DNA from: Enterobacter sp. CC120223-11
GTDB taxonomy: Bacteria; Pseudomonadota; Gammaproteobacteria; Enterobacterales; Enterobacteriaceae
NCBI RefSeq assembly: GCF_900215375.1
Contig: NZ_OBEF01000002.1
Location: 310,001-374,000, forward strand
Length of the DNA stretch: 64,000 nt
Direction of reading: 5' to 3'
The position numbers and the translations under genes were made by a program. This document shows, one piece after another, positions 19,951 through 29,886 of this stretch; position 1 is the first letter of the stretch, and each line of letters starts with the position of its first letter. The notes beneath the pieces were generated by a model. The model did not search any database. It was not told where the DNA came from and was given only the letters and a program-made list of their open reading frames with translations.

Positions 19951-20502
19951 ATGAAATTTAGCAAAATCGCTGCGTCTCTGGTTGCGACCCTGGGCCTCGT
20001 TGCTGGCGCGGCAAATGCCGATACGGTTACTGTAAATGGCGGCAACGTTCATTTCAAAGGTGAGCTGGTTAATGCCGCCTGTGCGGTCAGCACCGACTCT
20101 TCCAACCAGACCGTTAATCTGGGCCAGTATCGCACCGCGTCTTTCTCCGCCGTCGGTGATACTTCCGCTAAAATTCCATTCAACATCGTACTGAATGACT
20201 GCGACCCGACCGTTGCCGCCACCGCAGCCGTTGCGTTCTCAGGCCAGGTTGATGCCACCGACAAAACCCTGCTGGCCGTCGCCTCTGGCGATAACAGCGA
20301 TACCGCAACCGGCGTGGGTATCGAAATCCTCGACAATGCTTCCGCAACCCTGAGCCCGAACGGCAGCACCTTCTCTGCCGCACAGAACCTCGTACAGGGC
20401 ACCAACACCCTGCACTTCACCGCTCGCTATAAAGCGACTGCAGCGACCGCAGAGCCAGGTCAGGCTAACGCCGATGCGACCTTCGTAATGAAATACGAAT
20501 AA
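19951..20502 (+). CDS. fimA: FimA, major type 1 fimbrial subunit
   Basis: 183 residues. A signal peptide ends ANA (residue 23). The mature protein has the chaperone-usher pilin fold with a disulfide pair C44/C84, the N-terminal donor strand [18 protein letters not shown], and the penultimate Tyr motif near the end (FVMKYE). It polymerises by donor-strand exchange into the pilus rod. First gene of the cluster, followed by an attenuator-like hairpin. Confidence 0.94.
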   Translation: MKFSKIAASLVATLGLVAGAANADTVTVNGGNVHFKGELVNAACAVSTDSSNQTVNLGQYRTASFSAVGDTSAKIPFNIVLNDCDPTVAATAAVAFSGQVDATDKTLLAVASGDNSDTATGVGIEILDNASATLSPNGSTFSAAQNLVQGTNTLHFTARYKATAATAEPGQANADATFVMKYE

Positions 20503-20529
20503 GCCTCTGTCGTACTCAGGATGAGCTTT

Positions 20530-20552
20530 GCCTCAGGGATGAGGCATCTTTT
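20530..20552 (+). terminator. Intergenic hairpin (attenuator) between fimA and fimI
   Basis: A 6-bp stem GCCTCA/TGAGGC with a GGGA loop is followed by ATCTTTT. Placed right after fimA, it probably reduces read-through so that the major subunit is made in excess. Confidence 0.6.
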
Positions 20553-20573
20553 CAGCACTCACGGGAACAGAGA

Positions 20574-21116
20574 ATGATTCGGACGTTACCGCTACTGGCC
20601 CTGCTGATGGCCTCACTTTCCGCGCATGCACACAGGGTTGTGGTGGACGGAGGAAGCGTCCATCTTCGCGGCGCGCTGGTGAACAGCGCCTGTGCCGTCT
20701 CCCCGGAAAGTCAGGATTTACGGGTCGAAATGGGGCAGTACCGCAGCAACAATTTTGGTGATGTGGGGAGTTATTCCACCGTAACCGTCCCGTTTTCCCT
20801 GAAGCTTGTGGAATGTCGCCGCGACGTGGCAAGCCTTGTCGGGATCGCGTTTCAGGGGCTGAGCCCAGCGGAAGATCCGCAGGTGTTTGTCGCCACCTCT
20901 AAGGCCAGCGGCATGCCCGGCGAAACGGGGCTGGGCCTCGCCTTGTTTGATGCCCGACAGCAGTTGATTATCCCCAACGCACCGCCTGATTATTATTCGC
21001 CAATAATCTCCGAGGAAATGACCGTCCATTTCAGCGCCCGCTATCGCGTTATTTCATTGCCGCTGGTGCCAGGGAATTTACTTACCGACGTCTGGTTTAC
21101 GCTGGTTTATCAGTAA
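20574..21116 (+). CDS. fimI: FimI, fimbrial subunit-like protein
   Basis: 180 residues with a signal peptide (ending AHA near 20). The pilin fold has Cys residues at NSACAV and LVECRR matching the FimA pair, and the N-terminal strand VVVDGGSVHLRGALVNSACAV closely parallels FimA. The end LTDVWFTLVYQ carries the penultimate Tyr. FimI is thought to terminate or anchor the rod. It sits between fimA and the chaperone as in Salmonella fimAICDHF. Confidence 0.88.
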   Translation: MIRTLPLLALLMASLSAHAHRVVVDGGSVHLRGALVNSACAVSPESQDLRVEMGQYRSNNFGDVGSYSTVTVPFSLKLVECRRDVASLVGIAFQGLSPAEDPQVFVATSKASGMPGETGLGLALFDARQQLIIPNAPPDYYSPIISEEMTVHFSARYRVISLPLVPGNLLTDVWFTLVYQ

Positions 21117-21159
21117 ATCGTCGAGCGGGTCAGAAAATAAGAAAACAGGTTAATGGACT

Positions 21160-21852
21160 ATGAATCGTTTAATTATAAAAACGCTGATGCTGCCGCTGCT
21201 TTTTCTGGCAGGGATGCTGTCTGCCCATGCGGCAGGCGGCATTGCTTTGGGTGCCACAAGGGTTATCTATCCGGCGGATGCGAAGCAAACGTCGCTGGCG
21301 CTGAGCAACAGCAATAAGCAGGAGCGCTATCTGATCAACGCGTGGATTGAAAATGCCAGCGGTCAGAAAGAGAAAACCTTCGTTATCACCCCGCCGCTGT
21401 TCGTCAGTGAACCCGACAGCGAAAACACCCTGCGTATTATCTACGCCGGGCCTGCGCTCGCGACCGACAAAGAGTCGCTGTTTTATCTGAACGTGAAGGC
21501 CATTCCGTCGATGGACAAACAGAGCGGCGAGAACAAGAACGTGCTGCAGCTGGCGATTCTTTCGCGCATCAAGCTGTTCGTACGCCCCAAAAATTTAGAG
21601 ATGCAGCCCGCGCAGGCGCTGGACAAACTCACCTTTACCCGCAGCGGATCGGCCATCACCGTCAGCAATCCTTCCCCCTATTACGTCACGCTGGTCAATC
21701 TGCAAATGGCAGGCCGCAAGCTGGATAACGTGATGATTTCACCGAAGAGCAGCGCTACCGTTACGCCGCCTGCGGGCGTGCAGGGCGCACTGAGCTGGCA
21801 GAGCGTCAATGACTATGGGGCGATCACCCCGGCGCGGCGCGTGACTCTGTAA
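21160..21852 (+). CDS. fimC: FimC, periplasmic fimbrial chaperone
   Basis: 230 residues with a signal peptide (about 1-24). Two Ig-like domains: the N-terminal one starts [18 protein letters not shown] with the chaperone-type conserved Arg, and the G1 donor strand is in [16 protein letters not shown]. It caps pilin subunits by donor-strand complementation and delivers them to the usher. Its TAA overlaps the usher ATG by one base. Confidence 0.94.
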   Translation: MNRLIIKTLMLPLLFLAGMLSAHAAGGIALGATRVIYPADAKQTSLALSNSNKQERYLINAWIENASGQKEKTFVITPPLFVSEPDSENTLRIIYAGPALATDKESLFYLNVKAIPSMDKQSGENKNVLQLAILSRIKLFVRPKNLEMQPAQALDKLTFTRSGSAITVSNPSPYYVTLVNLQMAGRKLDNVMISPKSSATVTPPAGVQGALSWQSVNDYGAITPARRVTL

Positions 21853-24431
21853 TGACTTCGCTAACCCACTCTCATCGCATACCGCGCCTGAAGCTGCTGA
21901 CCCTCGCGCTTTCGGGCGTGGCGCTGATCCCTGGCGTTCAGGCGGAAAGCTACTTTAACCCGTCGTTTTTGTCCGACGATGCCGCAGGCGTGGCAGATCT
22001 CTCCCGCTTCGAAAAGGGACACCAGCAGCCTGAAGGCGTCTACCGCGTGGATATCTGGCGCAATGACGAATTTGTGGGCGCACAAGATCTGGCCTTTAAA
22101 CCTGCCGAAGGTACACAGCCTGCGGCGGGTGGGTTATCGCCTTGTCTTACGCCTGCATTTCTGAAACGTCTTGGAGTCAATACGGCCGCCTTTCCGGCGC
22201 TGATGAAAGAAGACAAAGATACTTGTCTGGCGCTGGAGAAGACGATTCCTGGCTCAGAGGTGGTGTTTGATTTCGCGGCGCTGAAGCTGACAATAAGCCT
22301 GCCGCAGGTGGCCATGTTCAACAGCGCCCGCGGCTATATTCCGCCTGAGGAGTGGGATGAAGGCATTCCCGCGCTGCTCGCCAACTACAGCTTTAGCGGC
22401 AACCGCGGCAGCGACGATGACAGCTACTTCCTGAGCCTGACCAGCGGCCTGAACTACGGCGCATGGCGGCTGCGTAACAGCGGGACGTGGAACTACTCAA
22501 GCGGCAACGGTCAGAAGGAGAACGACTGGCGCAACGTCGCGACCTGGGCACAGCGCTCGATCGTGCCATGGAAAAGCGAGCTGGTGCTCGGCGACAGCAA
22601 CACCGGCAGCGACGTGTTCGACAGCGTGGGCTTTCGCGGAGGGCGAATTTACTCCTCCGACAGCATGTACCCGGACAGCATGCAGGGCTTCGCCCCGACG
22701 GTGCGCGGCATTGCCCGCACGCCCGCCAAAATCACCATTCGGCAGAACGGCTACGTCGTCTATCAGAGCTACGTGCAAAGCGGCGCGTTCGCCATCAGCG
22801 ATCTGAACCCGACGTCGTCGAGCGGTGACCTTGAGGTAACGGTGGATGAAAAAGACGGCAGCCAGCAGCGCTACACCGTGCCGTACTCCTCCGTGCCGCT
22901 GCTCCAGCGTGAAGGGCGCTGGAAGTACGATCTGGTCGCCGGGGATTTCCGCTCTGGCAACAGCCAGCAGGAGACGCCGTTCTTCGCCCAGGGCACGCTG
23001 ATAAGCGGCCTGAAGGACGGCTACACGGTTTATGGCGGCACGCAGCTGGCGGAAAATTACACCGCACTGGCAGTTGGCCTCGGGAAAAACCTCGGCGACT
23101 GGGGCGCGGTTTCGCTCGATTTGACTCATGCCCACAGTCGGCTGGTGGATGACAGCACCCACGACGGGCAGTCGCTGCGCTTCCTCTACGCTAAATCGCT
23201 GAATACCTACGGCACTAACTTCCAGCTGCTCGGCTATCGCTACTCGACCAAAGGGTTCTTCACCCTCGATGACACGACGTGGAAGAACATGAGTGGCTAC
23301 CAGTACAGCGACAAAAACAATGATGACGGCGTGCCGGACATCATCAGCTACCACAACCTGACGCAAAACAAAAAAGGGCGTTTTCAGATTAACGTCTCGC
23401 AGTCGCTCGGTGATTACGGCTCGCTCTATCTTTCCGGCAGCGAACAGACCTACTGGGCCACGGACGACACCAACACCTGGTATCAGATGGGCTACTCCGG
23501 CGGCTGGCGCGGCGTGAGCTATTCGCTGTCGATGTCCTGGAACCGCGCGATCGGCATTCCGGGCACCGACAGGATCGCCTCGTTTAACCTGTCCGTGCCT
23601 TTCAGCGTCTTCAGTAACGGTGCTGAACGTCGCAACTCTGCGTTCGATCGCGCTTACGCCACGGTTTCCGCCAGCCGCAACAGCGACGGTGACAACAGCT
23701 GGCAGAGCGGGATCAGCGGCACGCTGCTGGACGGCAACAACCTGAGCTACAGCGTAACCCAGGGTAACGCCAGCGGGCGCGGTTACACCGGCAGCGCCAG
23801 CGCCAACTGGCAGGCAACCTACGGCACGCTCAGCGGGGCCTATAACTACGACCGCGATCGGCACTCCCTCAACTGGCAGGCCGCGGGCGGCATTCTGGCC
23901 CACGCCGACGGCATTACCTTCAGTCAGCCGCTGGGCGACACCAACGTGCTGATCAAAGCGCCAGGGGCAAGCGGCGTCAGCATCGAAAACCAGACCGGCG
24001 TGAAGACTGACTGGCGCGGCTACGCGGTGATGCCTTACGCCACGGTGTATCGCTACAACCGAATTGCGCTGGACACCAATTCCATGAGCAACAGCACCGA
24101 CGTGGAGAATAACGTCAGCAGCGTGGTGCCGACGGAAGGGGCGGTCGTGCGTGCGGCGTTTGATACCCGTATTGGCGTCAGGGCGCTCATCACCGTTCGC
24201 CGGGGCACGCAGCCGGTGCCGTTTGGCGCTATCGTCCGTGAAACTGCCAGCGGCGTCACCAGCATGGTGGGCGACGACGGCCAGATCTACTTAAGTGGTT
24301 TGCCGCTCAGCGGTGAGCTGTTGATTCAGTGGGGCGACGGGCCGGGGGCGCAGTGTCGTGCCCGCTACACGCTTCCCGAAAAGAGCCTGCAACAGGCGAT
24401 CACGCTCACGGAGGTTCGCTGTGATCAGTAA
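21852..24431 (+). CDS. fimD: FimD, outer-membrane fimbrial usher
   Basis: 859 residues. Signal peptide, N-terminal periplasmic domain beginning [20 protein letters not shown], a 24-strand barrel with plug domain, and C-terminal domains with a Cys pair near the end (QCRARY...EVRCDQ). Length and layout match FimD/SfmD ushers. It secretes and assembles chaperone-bound subunits. The adhesin gene starts inside its last codons. Confidence 0.95.
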   Translation: MTSLTHSHRIPRLKLLTLALSGVALIPGVQAESYFNPSFLSDDAAGVADLSRFEKGHQQPEGVYRVDIWRNDEFVGAQDLAFKPAEGTQPAAGGLSPCLTPAFLKRLGVNTAAFPALMKEDKDTCLALEKTIPGSEVVFDFAALKLTISLPQVAMFNSARGYIPPEEWDEGIPALLANYSFSGNRGSDDDSYFLSLTSGLNYGAWRLRNSGTWNYSSGNGQKENDWRNVATWAQRSIVPWKSELVLGDSNTGSDVFDSVGFRGGRIYSSDSMYPDSMQGFAPTVRGIARTPAKITIRQNGYVVYQSYVQSGAFAISDLNPTSSSGDLEVTVDEKDGSQQRYTVPYSSVPLLQREGRWKYDLVAGDFRSGNSQQETPFFAQGTLISGLKDGYTVYGGTQLAENYTALAVGLGKNLGDWGAVSLDLTHAHSRLVDDSTHDGQSLRFLYAKSLNTYGTNFQLLGYRYSTKGFFTLDDTTWKNMSGYQYSDKNNDDGVPDIISYHNLTQNKKGRFQINVSQSLGDYGSLYLSGSEQTYWATDDTNTWYQMGYSGGWRGVSYSLSMSWNRAIGIPGTDRIASFNLSVPFSVFSNGAERRNSAFDRAYATVSASRNSDGDNSWQSGISGTLLDGNNLSYSVTQGNASGRGYTGSASANWQATYGTLSGAYNYDRDRHSLNWQAAGGILAHADGITFSQPLGDTNVLIKAPGASGVSIENQTGVKTDWRGYAVMPYATVYRYNRIALDTNSMSNSTDVENNVSSVVPTEGAVVRAAFDTRIGVRALITVRRGTQPVPFGAIVRETASGVTSMVGDDGQIYLSGLPLSGELLIQWGDGPGAQCRARYTLPEKSLQQAITLTEVRCDQ

Positions 24432-25428
24432 GGTTTTGACCGTTTTACTTTTGGGGGGCGCGATGCTTTCCACCCCGGCCTGGGCAACGGTATGTCGCAA
24501 CGAGAAAGGGGTGCCGACGGACGTGTTTTATGATCTGACGGACACCTTTACCAGCGCCAACAACCAGATCGGGCAGGTGGTTACGCTCAGTCAAAAATCG
24601 GGCTGGGTAGGGGTGAATGCGGTTTGCCCGAGCGGCACCACGGGCACCACCACGAAACGAAGCTATGTCACCAGCTTTCCGATCGTCAGCACCGAAAATA
24701 ACTTCAAGTATTTGAAGTTAAACGATTATCTCAACGGCGCAATGCAGATAACCGACAGCTCGGCGGGCACCTTTTATCCGCCTGCCAACTACATCCAGAT
24801 GGGCACTCACCCAAACGTGCCGAAACAAAAGCCTTTCCCGGTACAGGACTCGAATCTGGTGTTTCGTCTCAAGGTCACCAAGCGCTTTATCAACATGGTG
24901 GTTATCCCAAAACAGACGATGTTTACCGTTTATGTGACCACCAACAGCGGAGATGCGCTGAGCACGCCGGTCTACACCATTAGCTACAGCGGGACGATCA
25001 ACGTGCCGCAGACCTGCGAGATTAACGCCGGAACCGTGGTGCAGTTTGATTTTGGTGATATCGGGGCATCGTTGTTCAGCCAGGCCGGGGCGGGCAATCG
25101 CCCGGCGAGCGTACCGGCGCAGCAAAAAACCGTTGCCATCAAATGCACCAACGTCGAGTCGCAGGCGTATCTGAGCATGCGTATTGAGGCGGAAAAATCA
25201 CAGGGCAATGCCATGCTTTCAGACAACCCGGATCTCGGATTCATCGTGGCCGACAACAGTGGCAACCCGCTGACGCCAAACAATATCAACAGCAAAATCC
25301 CGTTCCGCCTGGACGCCAGCGCTCAGGCGCAGGTTGGTATCCGCGCCTGGCCTATTAGCGTGACGGGCAACAAACCAGCGGAAGGGAAGTTTTCGGCACG
25401 AGGGTATCTGCGTGTGGACTATGATTGA
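24421..25428 (+). CDS. fimH: FimH, fimbrial tip adhesin
   Basis: 335 residues from a GTG at 24421, inside the usher end and preceded by GGAGG. The frame is open to an ATG at 24358, but this would precede the signal peptide (residues 1-22, ending AWA). The N-terminal lectin domain has a Cys pair (VCRNEKG, AVCPSG), and the C-terminal pilin domain begins near residue 180 with QTCEINAG and ends LRVDYD. The two-domain build is that of FimH/SfmH; the lectin pocket residues are not clearly those of mannose-binding FimH, so receptor specificity is open. Confidence 0.88.
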   Translation: MISKVLTVLLLGGAMLSTPAWATVCRNEKGVPTDVFYDLTDTFTSANNQIGQVVTLSQKSGWVGVNAVCPSGTTGTTTKRSYVTSFPIVSTENNFKYLKLNDYLNGAMQITDSSAGTFYPPANYIQMGTHPNVPKQKPFPVQDSNLVFRLKVTKRFINMVVIPKQTMFTVYVTTNSGDALSTPVYTISYSGTINVPQTCEINAGTVVQFDFGDIGASLFSQAGAGNRPASVPAQQKTVAIKCTNVESQAYLSMRIEAEKSQGNAMLSDNPDLGFIVADNSGNPLTPNNINSKIPFRLDASAQAQVGIRAWPISVTGNKPAEGKFSARGYLRVDYD

Positions 25429-25435
25429 GGGGCGG

Positions 25436-25960
25436 ATGATGAAGAAAATGCTTATCCGGCTGGCGCTGGCAATCGGCCTGGTGAGCCATCAGGCGCTGGC
25501 TGACACATCACTTGGCGAAATTAACATTGAGCTGTTTGGCAACGTGGTGGATTACAGCTGCGTGGTTGAGGCGAACGACAGCGACAAGGTGGTAGAGCTC
25601 GGGCGATGGCCGACCAAACAGCTGCGCAACTCGGGCAGTACCACTTCGCTTGTGCCCTTCACGCTGAGCCTGACGGGCTGCCCGTCGGGCTCTGCGTCAA
25701 TCACTTTTACCGGCAAACCGGATGACAGCGACCCTGGGCTGCTGGCGCTAAACGGTAGCAGCGCGGCCAGCCGGGTGGCGGTTGAGCTGCGTGATGCCGA
25801 TCGCAGCCGCCTGCCTTTACAGCAGGCAAGCAGAGAGGTGGCTGTGGATGACAAGGGGAATGCGACGCTGCAATTTTATGCCAACTACATCTCGACCGCT
25901 GACGATCCGCAGCCCGGAAAGGCCGATGCGGATGCCACCTTTCTGATCAATTACAATTAA
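25436..25960 (+). CDS. fimF: FimF, minor fimbrial subunit
   Basis: 174 residues starting at the ATG at 25436 (ribosome site GAGGGGCGG; a second ATG follows at 25439). Signal peptide to about residue 25, then a pilin domain with Cys at VDYSCVVE and LTGCPSG and the ending DATFLINYN with penultimate-type Tyr. It overlaps nothing and follows fimH by 7 bases. Likely tip-adaptor linking FimH to the rod. No FimG equivalent is present, as in Salmonella. Confidence 0.88.
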   Translation: MMKKMLIRLALAIGLVSHQALADTSLGEINIELFGNVVDYSCVVEANDSDKVVELGRWPTKQLRNSGSTTSLVPFTLSLTGCPSGSASITFTGKPDDSDPGLLALNGSSAASRVAVELRDADRSRLPLQQASREVAVDDKGNATLQFYANYISTADDPQPGKADADATFLINYN

Positions 25961-25971
25961 TATCAGTCGCT

Positions 25972-25997
25972 CATTCCCACTAATTTCGGCGGGAATG
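25972..25997. terminator. Possible hairpin between convergent fimF and fimZ
   Basis: A 7-bp stem CATTCCC/GGGAATG with a 12-base loop sits between two convergent genes; there is no clear T tract on either side. Confidence 0.35.
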
Positions 25998-26007
25998 CAG
26001 CGCGCCT

Positions 26008-26640
26008 TTACACCAGCTCGTGAGATTTGGCGTAATCAATCAATTCTACAATGGTATTGACCCCGAGTTTCGAGAAAATATTTGATTTATGTGCGCTAAT
26101 GGTTTTGTTACTGAGCAAAAGTTGATCGGCTATCTCTTTATTTGTCAGACCATTTACCAGATAGCGCAGGACCGTGACTTCACGATTTGAAAGGGGTGGT
26201 TCGTTGATGTCTCCACGGCGAGCGGAATTATTACTAAGGAAGTTGAGGGTGTCGGAAGGAAAGAAGGAATAACCCGAAAGCAGCATTTCCACGGCTTTAT
26301 AGATGTCGTTGTAATCTTTTCTCTTACTGACAAAACCATTGGCTCCGGCGCGAATGGCGCGACCCGCATAATAATCCTCAGATTTAGACGATAAAAATAA
26401 AACCCGGGTTTTTGGGCTGATGTCGTTGATTCTTTTCAATAAGGAAAAACCATCGGTACCGGGCAGTTCGATATCGGCAATGACCAGGTCTGTTTGATTT
26501 TTTCTAATGTATTCAATAACCTCAATGCCGCTTCCTGATTTGAGTACGACGCGGATATCACTGTTTTTGCGTAGCAGAACCTCTATCGACATCCTGACGA
26601 TAGGTTGTTCATCCATAATAACAACGGAAGCAGGTTTCAT
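26008..26640 (-). CDS. fimZ: FimZ, NarL-type response regulator of fimbriae
   Basis: 210 residues, clearly orthologous to E. coli and Salmonella FimZ. The receiver domain has acidic residues near D10 and the phospho-acceptor D56 (IADIELPG), then a LuxR-type helix-turn-helix (about 145-210, LSNREVTVLRYLVNGLTNKEIA). In Salmonella it activates fimA together with FimY and also affects motility. No partner kinase is nearby. Confidence 0.94.
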   Translation of the reverse strand: MKPASVVIMDEQPIVRMSIEVLLRKNSDIRVVLKSGSGIEVIEYIRKNQTDLVIADIELPGTDGFSLLKRINDISPKTRVLFLSSKSEDYYAGRAIRAGANGFVSKRKDYNDIYKAVEMLLSGYSFFPSDTLNFLSNNSARRGDINEPPLSNREVTVLRYLVNGLTNKEIADQLLLSNKTISAHKSNIFSKLGVNTIVELIDYAKSHELV

Positions 26641-27531
26641 TTTCTATTCCTCAGATTATGTATAGATTTGTGCAGAGTCTGGAAAACTCTGTTTGCAGCG
26701 TGGTCTGGCTTTGCTTAAGGTGTGAATGACCTGGAATTGCACGGGAGCGCAATGCGTCAGGATAACAAAACACGCCTCGGTTGGTCGGCCAGTCATTTGT
26801 GAAAAAGGTGGGCAGCCTCAATTGGAACTGAATGTTAATTATTTATCCACTGATGTGATGAAGGCTTCCTTAGGTTGGTGAGCGGAGTAATGCCGCCGTT
26901 TAACTATTATTCAGGACGGTTTTTTTTCTTGTTCTATTATTAAATCTCATTGCCGCTGATTATACCTTGTAATGTATCCGGGAAAAGCCTGAGATAGTTA
27001 TAATTAACTTTACTTATTAGGATGTTCTGAATGTTCCAGACCAGGAATTTTCTTTTGGCGAGAATTTCTGCGGTTGATGAATTTGTTAATGCTTAGTATC
27101 CAGGTCGCGAGGAAAAACGAAACAAGCGACTGCTTGTTGTACACATGTTAAATTTTTTTCAAATTGTTAGATTATCTGCGTTTAGTCGCTCAGTAAAAAA
27201 AGTCCTTTCTGGAGAGCACATTAGCGCATTTTTCCTGACATTGTCTCCGGCCAGACTGCGCAAGCATCTGGTAGCTATTTCTTCTGCGTGACCCGCGTGC
27301 CTGGGGCCAGAATTGCCATTGCGCTCACATTATACTCGACGATATCTCCTCCGGGGCAGCCTTAAATCTTATTAAGCAGCAGTAATGCCCAGGTTTAATG
27401 AAAAAAGTGAGCGTTCGTTTCGACTGACCTGCAATACCAGGAATAGTTATAATTGTTTCGTTTTTGTTAATGATTAACTTTTGGTTAACTTTATTTTAAG
27501 TAATTTCTTAAAAACCCTCTACTTCAGCAGG
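26641..27531. other. Large fimZ-fimY intergenic region, 891 bases
   Basis: AT-rich, with no ORF or ribosome site I can support on either strand. It should hold the fimZ promoter and the downstream end of fimY. No obvious terminator or long inverted repeat was seen. Confidence 0.5.
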
Positions 27532-28248
27532 TTATCCCGAGTGGTAACGATCGCGAAGGGCGCTGACGCGCTGTAGCACTCGCAGCAGCTGTTGACGATG
27601 CCCGAGGCCCAGCAGGGTCATAATGCAGCCGACCCGATAAATAATGCGGTGGTATGGGCGTATCTGCAGACGGGCAACGTGGCTGAGCGAGTGGCCTTTG
27701 GCCATGAGGAGCAGCACGCTCCACTCTTTGGCTTTAAATAACCGCTGCGGTAATAAAGGCGTCAGGCTCGGTGCCAGCAGGACATCGCGAGTCCCGGGTA
27801 AGGCAATTTGCTTATCAACGATCCGGCAGCGGCAAACCCGCTGTAAAAACGAGTATGAAACCGGATCGGTTTCTGAGGCCATCAACACAATATCCAGTTC
27901 CGGATTTCTGTGTTGTACATCCCTGAGCTGATCCAGCAGGGACATAACGGGCTGCTGACAGTCTTCAAGATCGACAATGAGGCACAGCGGTTGCGTCTGG
28001 TTGACGGTGGCCAGCGCCTCATTGATATCCTCGTAGATTCGGCACAGGCAAAGCGGAATCGGGCTGTGACGAATGCCAGAGGCAAGATAGCGATCCCGGG
28101 TCACCAGAATGCGGCGATCGCTATAACGGGCCGTATGATGGCGCAATGCGCCATGTTCAACCAGCGTGTTATGCGGCAGAGGAAGCGAACGCCCCTGAAG
28201 CGCCATCACGTTTCGCCGCCGCCTTTCCCTGCGCAGGATAATGCGCAT
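27532..28248 (-). CDS. fimY: FimY, fimbrial regulatory protein
   Basis: 238 residues, about the length of Salmonella FimY. Strong similarity in the segments TARYSDRRILVTRDRYLASGI and LFKAKEWSVLLLMAKGHSLS, and a C-terminal LuxR-like helix-turn-helix (YHRIIYRVG...LGLGHRQQLLRVL). I chose the ATG at 28248, preceded by a strong GGAGGGGAACT ribosome site. In Salmonella FimY acts with FimZ to turn on fimA; E. coli K-12 has no fimY. The third Salmonella regulator, FimW, is absent here. Confidence 0.88.
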   Translation of the reverse strand: MRIILRRERRRRNVMALQGRSLPLPHNTLVEHGALRHHTARYSDRRILVTRDRYLASGIRHSPIPLCLCRIYEDINEALATVNQTQPLCLIVDLEDCQQPVMSLLDQLRDVQHRNPELDIVLMASETDPVSYSFLQRVCRCRIVDKQIALPGTRDVLLAPSLTPLLPQRLFKAKEWSVLLLMAKGHSLSHVARLQIRPYHRIIYRVGCIMTLLGLGHRQQLLRVLQRVSALRDRYHSG

Positions 28249-28509
28249 AGTTCCCCTCCCTGGACGTATGACCATGCAGCATTGTCGCTATAAGATAATT
28301 CCGACGGTACCAGGCGCGGCTTAAACCGTAGCGAGATTTTTCGCAGGGGAAGGGCAGATTAGGCGAAGTGTTTAAGGTTTAATCAGTTGTTATGGCGTGC
28401 GTGTGCAGGAAGAAAGCAGAAGCGGGGTTTGCAGGTGAAAGCCATTGACTCACCGGGCTTTGACCGTATAATTCCAGGCGTTCCACACCGCGAAGTTTAT
28501 CTTCTCAGT

Positions 28510-28586
28510 GCGCCCTTAGCTCAGCTGGATAGAGCACCGGCCTTCTAAGCCGTAGGTCACAGGTTCGAATCCTGTAGGGCGTGCCA
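28510..28586 (+). tRNA. argU: tRNA-Arg(UCU), argU
   Basis: 77 bases forming a full cloverleaf: acceptor GCGCCCT with AGGGCGT, anticodon loop CTTCTAA with anticodon TCT, T-loop GGTTCGAATCC, and encoded CCA. It reads rare AGA codons. In E. coli argU lies beyond fimZ and is the DLP12 attachment site; here no integrase follows. Confidence 0.97.
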
Positions 28587-28599
28587 CTTCGACATAATC

Positions 28600-28623
28600 A
28601 GACGTCCATTGACGTCTTTTTTT
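28600..28623 (+). terminator. Terminator of argU
   Basis: A 7-bp stem AGACGTC/GACGTCT with a 4-base loop is followed by a run of T, 13 bases after the tRNA. Confidence 0.85.
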
Positions 28624-28793
28624 ATGCCTGAACCCCCCACCTTTCGTCAATTTTTTCGACGCACTATGTCAGCTTTGGTCGGTTTATTAAGTCGATTGAG
28701 AATTAATTAAGGGTATGTAAATTCACTTTATTTGCTGAACAACGGCCCTAATCTGACTCTTCCTCCTTGCTGAAGAAGACAGAACAACTCGCC

Positions 28794-29501
28794 ATGAAAG
28801 CCCTATCGCTTACCGCTGCTGTTTTGCCCCTGCTTGTGCCTTTTGCCGTGTTAGCGGAGGAAAAAAAACGCGGCACCGCCGATCATTTCCAATGGATAAG
28901 TTTCCACTCACCGAGCATGCCCGGATACCGCACCGCAGAGATGCTGTCTTCAGGGTTTGTTGGCGCGACGGTAACCCTGAGCAGCAACAGCGAGCGTCTG
29001 AACATGAACGATCTGACGATTCGCGCCAGCCGCGACTGGTTGGAAGTCCGACACAATCCGGACAAAGGCCGGGTCATATTGAGGATGGTCAGGCAACCCA
29101 GCGCAGAAGAACGGGCCACAACGCTGATGCTTCGCAACAACAAAACCGGACAAACTCAGGCGCTTCCGTTTTACGTGAATACCTGGCTGACGGGGGCGGG
29201 GAGCATCGATGCCAACGCAACAATGGCTCGTGCGCGGTGCCAACGTCTGGGGGCATCGCTGCTAACGACTCAGGAGTTCAGGACGCTATCACGTCAATGG
29301 TTTGGTTTGAGCAGCGGGTATTTACGGGAAATGTATCCGGGGGCAACCGTTTTTAATGAGCGCGCACAGGCCGGGGGCAGCTTCTGGGTCCATGAAACCA
29401 AAGCGCTTCATCTGCATACGGGCGTGAAAAGCACTGACCGTGGCGTTAACACTGTCTGTAAACATGACTATTCATCGCGAGTGCAGGACTCGCTGAGTTA
29501 G
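28794..29501 (+). CDS. Exported protein of unknown function beside argU
   Basis: 235 residues from the ATG at 28794 with a clear signal peptide (cleavage near VLAEE, about 22). The middle (about 40-130) looks like a beta-rich Ig-like domain with NDLTIRASRDWLEVRH and MLRNNKTGQTQALPF. The last 90 residues hold two Cys (RARCQRL and NTVCKHD) that could form a disulfide, somewhat like the C-terminal lectin-like domains of intimin/invasin proteins, but I cannot assign a family. There is no strong ribosome site. It converges with a 56-codon secreted-protein gene, 7 bases away. Confidence 0.65.
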   Translation: MKALSLTAAVLPLLVPFAVLAEEKKRGTADHFQWISFHSPSMPGYRTAEMLSSGFVGATVTLSSNSERLNMNDLTIRASRDWLEVRHNPDKGRVILRMVRQPSAEERATTLMLRNNKTGQTQALPFYVNTWLTGAGSIDANATMARARCQRLGASLLTTQEFRTLSRQWFGLSSGYLREMYPGATVFNERAQAGGSFWVHETKALHLHTGVKSTDRGVNTVCKHDYSSRVQDSLS

Positions 29502-29508
29502 CTCCGGA

Positions 29509-29679
29509 TCACCACTCATGCACAATCAGCATACGGTCTTCTGATATCCGGACTTCGCTGATGCGGGGCGGCAGTGGCGGGGCGACGATGGTCAATGTGA
29601 CCTGAATGCCTGCCTGGTCTGAGGCGAGGGTTGTCCCAACGGGCAAAGAGAACAAAAGAGCGAGCAGTATTTTTTTCAT
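29509..29679 (-). CDS. 56-residue predicted secreted peptide, unknown
   Basis: The ATG at 29679 opens 56 codons. Residues 1-20 are a textbook signal peptide (MKKILLALLFSLPVGTTLAS); the mature part of about 36 residues is short, with a Pro-rich turn (APPLPPRISE) and ends VHEW. It is convergent with the exported protein at 28794. The signal sequence and compact spacing make it credible, but the ribosome site is poor and no homologue is recalled. Confidence 0.5.
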   Translation of the reverse strand: MKKILLALLFSLPVGTTLASDQAGIQVTLTIVAPPLPPRISEVRISEDRMLIVHEW

Positions 29680-29886
29680 TTGAATCAATTAGGGGCAAGT
29701 CGAACAGTGTTTAGCCAGAATGGAGCGGGCCATACAATAGCCTAAAGCGAGGCGGGAGAGAATAATGAATGGGTTATTTTTGATACGCCAGGCCCGGCGG
29801 GGCTGGGTTCGGACCGATCCTAAAGTGTTTTCTCTGATGACAAAAATGAGCTAAGCCCGCGCTCAGGCTTAGCTCCATGATGCGAG

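Noticed and set aside
22497-23903. 468-codon minus-strand ORF
   Set aside because: It is the complement of the usher gene in a GC-rich region; low-complexity Val/Ala/Arg composition.
28587-29886. Prophage at argU
   Set aside because: No integrase, excisionase or structural phage gene, and no duplicated tRNA end in the flank.
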